Below are positions 61,650 to 61,925 of a stretch of DNA of 61,925 bases, in pieces. Origin of the DNA: a virus. The notes under the pieces are model-generated. The model saw only the letters and a program-made list of their open reading frames with translations. It had not been told where the DNA came from and searched no databases. How positions within the stretch are numbered: position 1 is the stretch's first letter; every line of letters starts with the position of its first letter. The DNA lies in the IMG/VR virus record IMGVR_UViG_3300028553_001902, positions 1 to 61,925 of that record; one strand, given 5' to 3'. Position numbers and translations under genes: made by a program.

Positions 61650-61925
61650 TTAAGTAATCATTCTTGTAAATGTAGGTGTTTGTGAACCTGTGCCATATAC
61701 AAAGATAGGACCAGTATTTGTAGGGTAAGTACCCAATGCAGTATCATTATATACAGCGATACCAGGTTGTGCAATCATAGTTACGCCGAACTTTTTGAAT
61801 ACTTGAATTTCTTTTGACCAGTCACGATTTGCAAACTCTTCAACAACAGTGTCGCCTTCAAAAGCAACTTTAACAGGCTTGTCGTCGCCAGCTGGAATAA
61901 TCCATGCATAGCCCGCAGGTACAAC
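61650..61925 (-). CDS. Probable major capsid protein, C-terminal 91 residues (runs off the window)
   Basis: Only the C-terminus is in the window; the stop codon is at 61650-61652. The visible part contains GYAWIIPAGDDKP, a VVEEFANRDWSKEIQVFKKFG-type block and the closing GSQTPTFTRMIT. The RDWSKEIQ-FKKFG pattern plus a strong terminator and position just before the head-tail operon fit a major capsid protein. A different head protein is possible because the N-terminus is missing. Confidence 0.55.
   Translation of the reverse strand, partial: VVPAGYAWIIPAGDDKPVKVAFEGDTVVEEFANRDWSKEIQVFKKFGVTMIAQPGIAVYNDTALGTYPTNTGPIFVYGTGSQTPTFTRMIT

Noticed and set aside
1-61925. Integrated prophage
   Set aside because: No integrase, repressor, att repeats or flanking host genes are visible. 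The rest of the genome is unseen, so this is not absolute.
1-61925. tRNA genes
   Set aside because: No cloverleaf-like sequence with a GTTCRANNC arm was noticed in the intergenic gaps; a covariance search would be decisive.

Overview
This window is part of the genome of a large, low-GC tailed bacteriophage whose host is probably a Gram-positive Bacillota species. The evidence is the tightly packed and often overlapping genes, AGGAGG-type ribosome sites, consensus sigma-A promoters, the XkdX gene, holins of the Cp-1/TcdE and phi LC3 types, an M23 lysin, and a tube-chaperone-tape-measure tail block. No host genes, integrase, att sites, tRNA or rRNA genes were seen. No tail sheath is visible between the capsid gene and the tube gene, so a siphovirus-like virion is more likely than a contractile one.

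Layout. Positions 119-2340 (+) form a lysis cassette: holin, a small conserved protein, XkdX, a two-domain lysin and a second holin, ending in a terminator. Positions 2419-3466 hold four small unknown genes. Positions 3463-13921 (+) are a sugar island: a nucleotidyltransferase, five glycosyltransferase-like proteins including a GT10 fucosyltransferase-like one, an RfbH-like 3-dehydrase, a split TPP enzyme (E1 alpha/beta-like), two SDR enzymes, and the two GDP-L-fucose enzymes Gmd and Fcl. Positions 13934-34896 (+) carry nucleotide and DNA metabolism: class II ribonucleotide reductase, a putative SSB, a methyltransferase-like protein, a RecA-core ATPase split by a group I intron, DnaB-like helicase, primase, RecJ-like nuclease, S-adenosylmethionine decarboxylase, DNA polymerase III alpha split by a second group I intron with an HNH gene, a guanylate kinase-like protein, dUTPase and a RuvC-like resolvase. 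One virion-like gene and one more glycosyltransferase lie within this block.

From 34897 to the right edge everything is on the minus strand and structural. Read in transcription order it runs: C-terminus of the probable major capsid protein, head-tail connector genes, tail tube, chaperone-like protein, an unknown 412-residue protein, a 1986-residue tape measure, a 1852-residue repeat fibre, small fibre/adhesin genes, and two large tail-tip proteins. The two strands converge on a bidirectional terminator near 34880-34906.

Regulation. Seven exact TTGACA-N17-TATAAT promoters were found, five on the plus strand and two on the minus strand, and strong intrinsic terminators divide both blocks. The two introns were deduced from protein continuity plus P1/P7 pairing. 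They interrupt the P-loop of the recombination ATPase and a conserved motif of the replicative polymerase. The most distinctive system is the sugar island, which looks able to make GDP-L-fucose and perhaps a 3-deoxy, two-carbon-branched nucleotide sugar, with several transferases to attach them.
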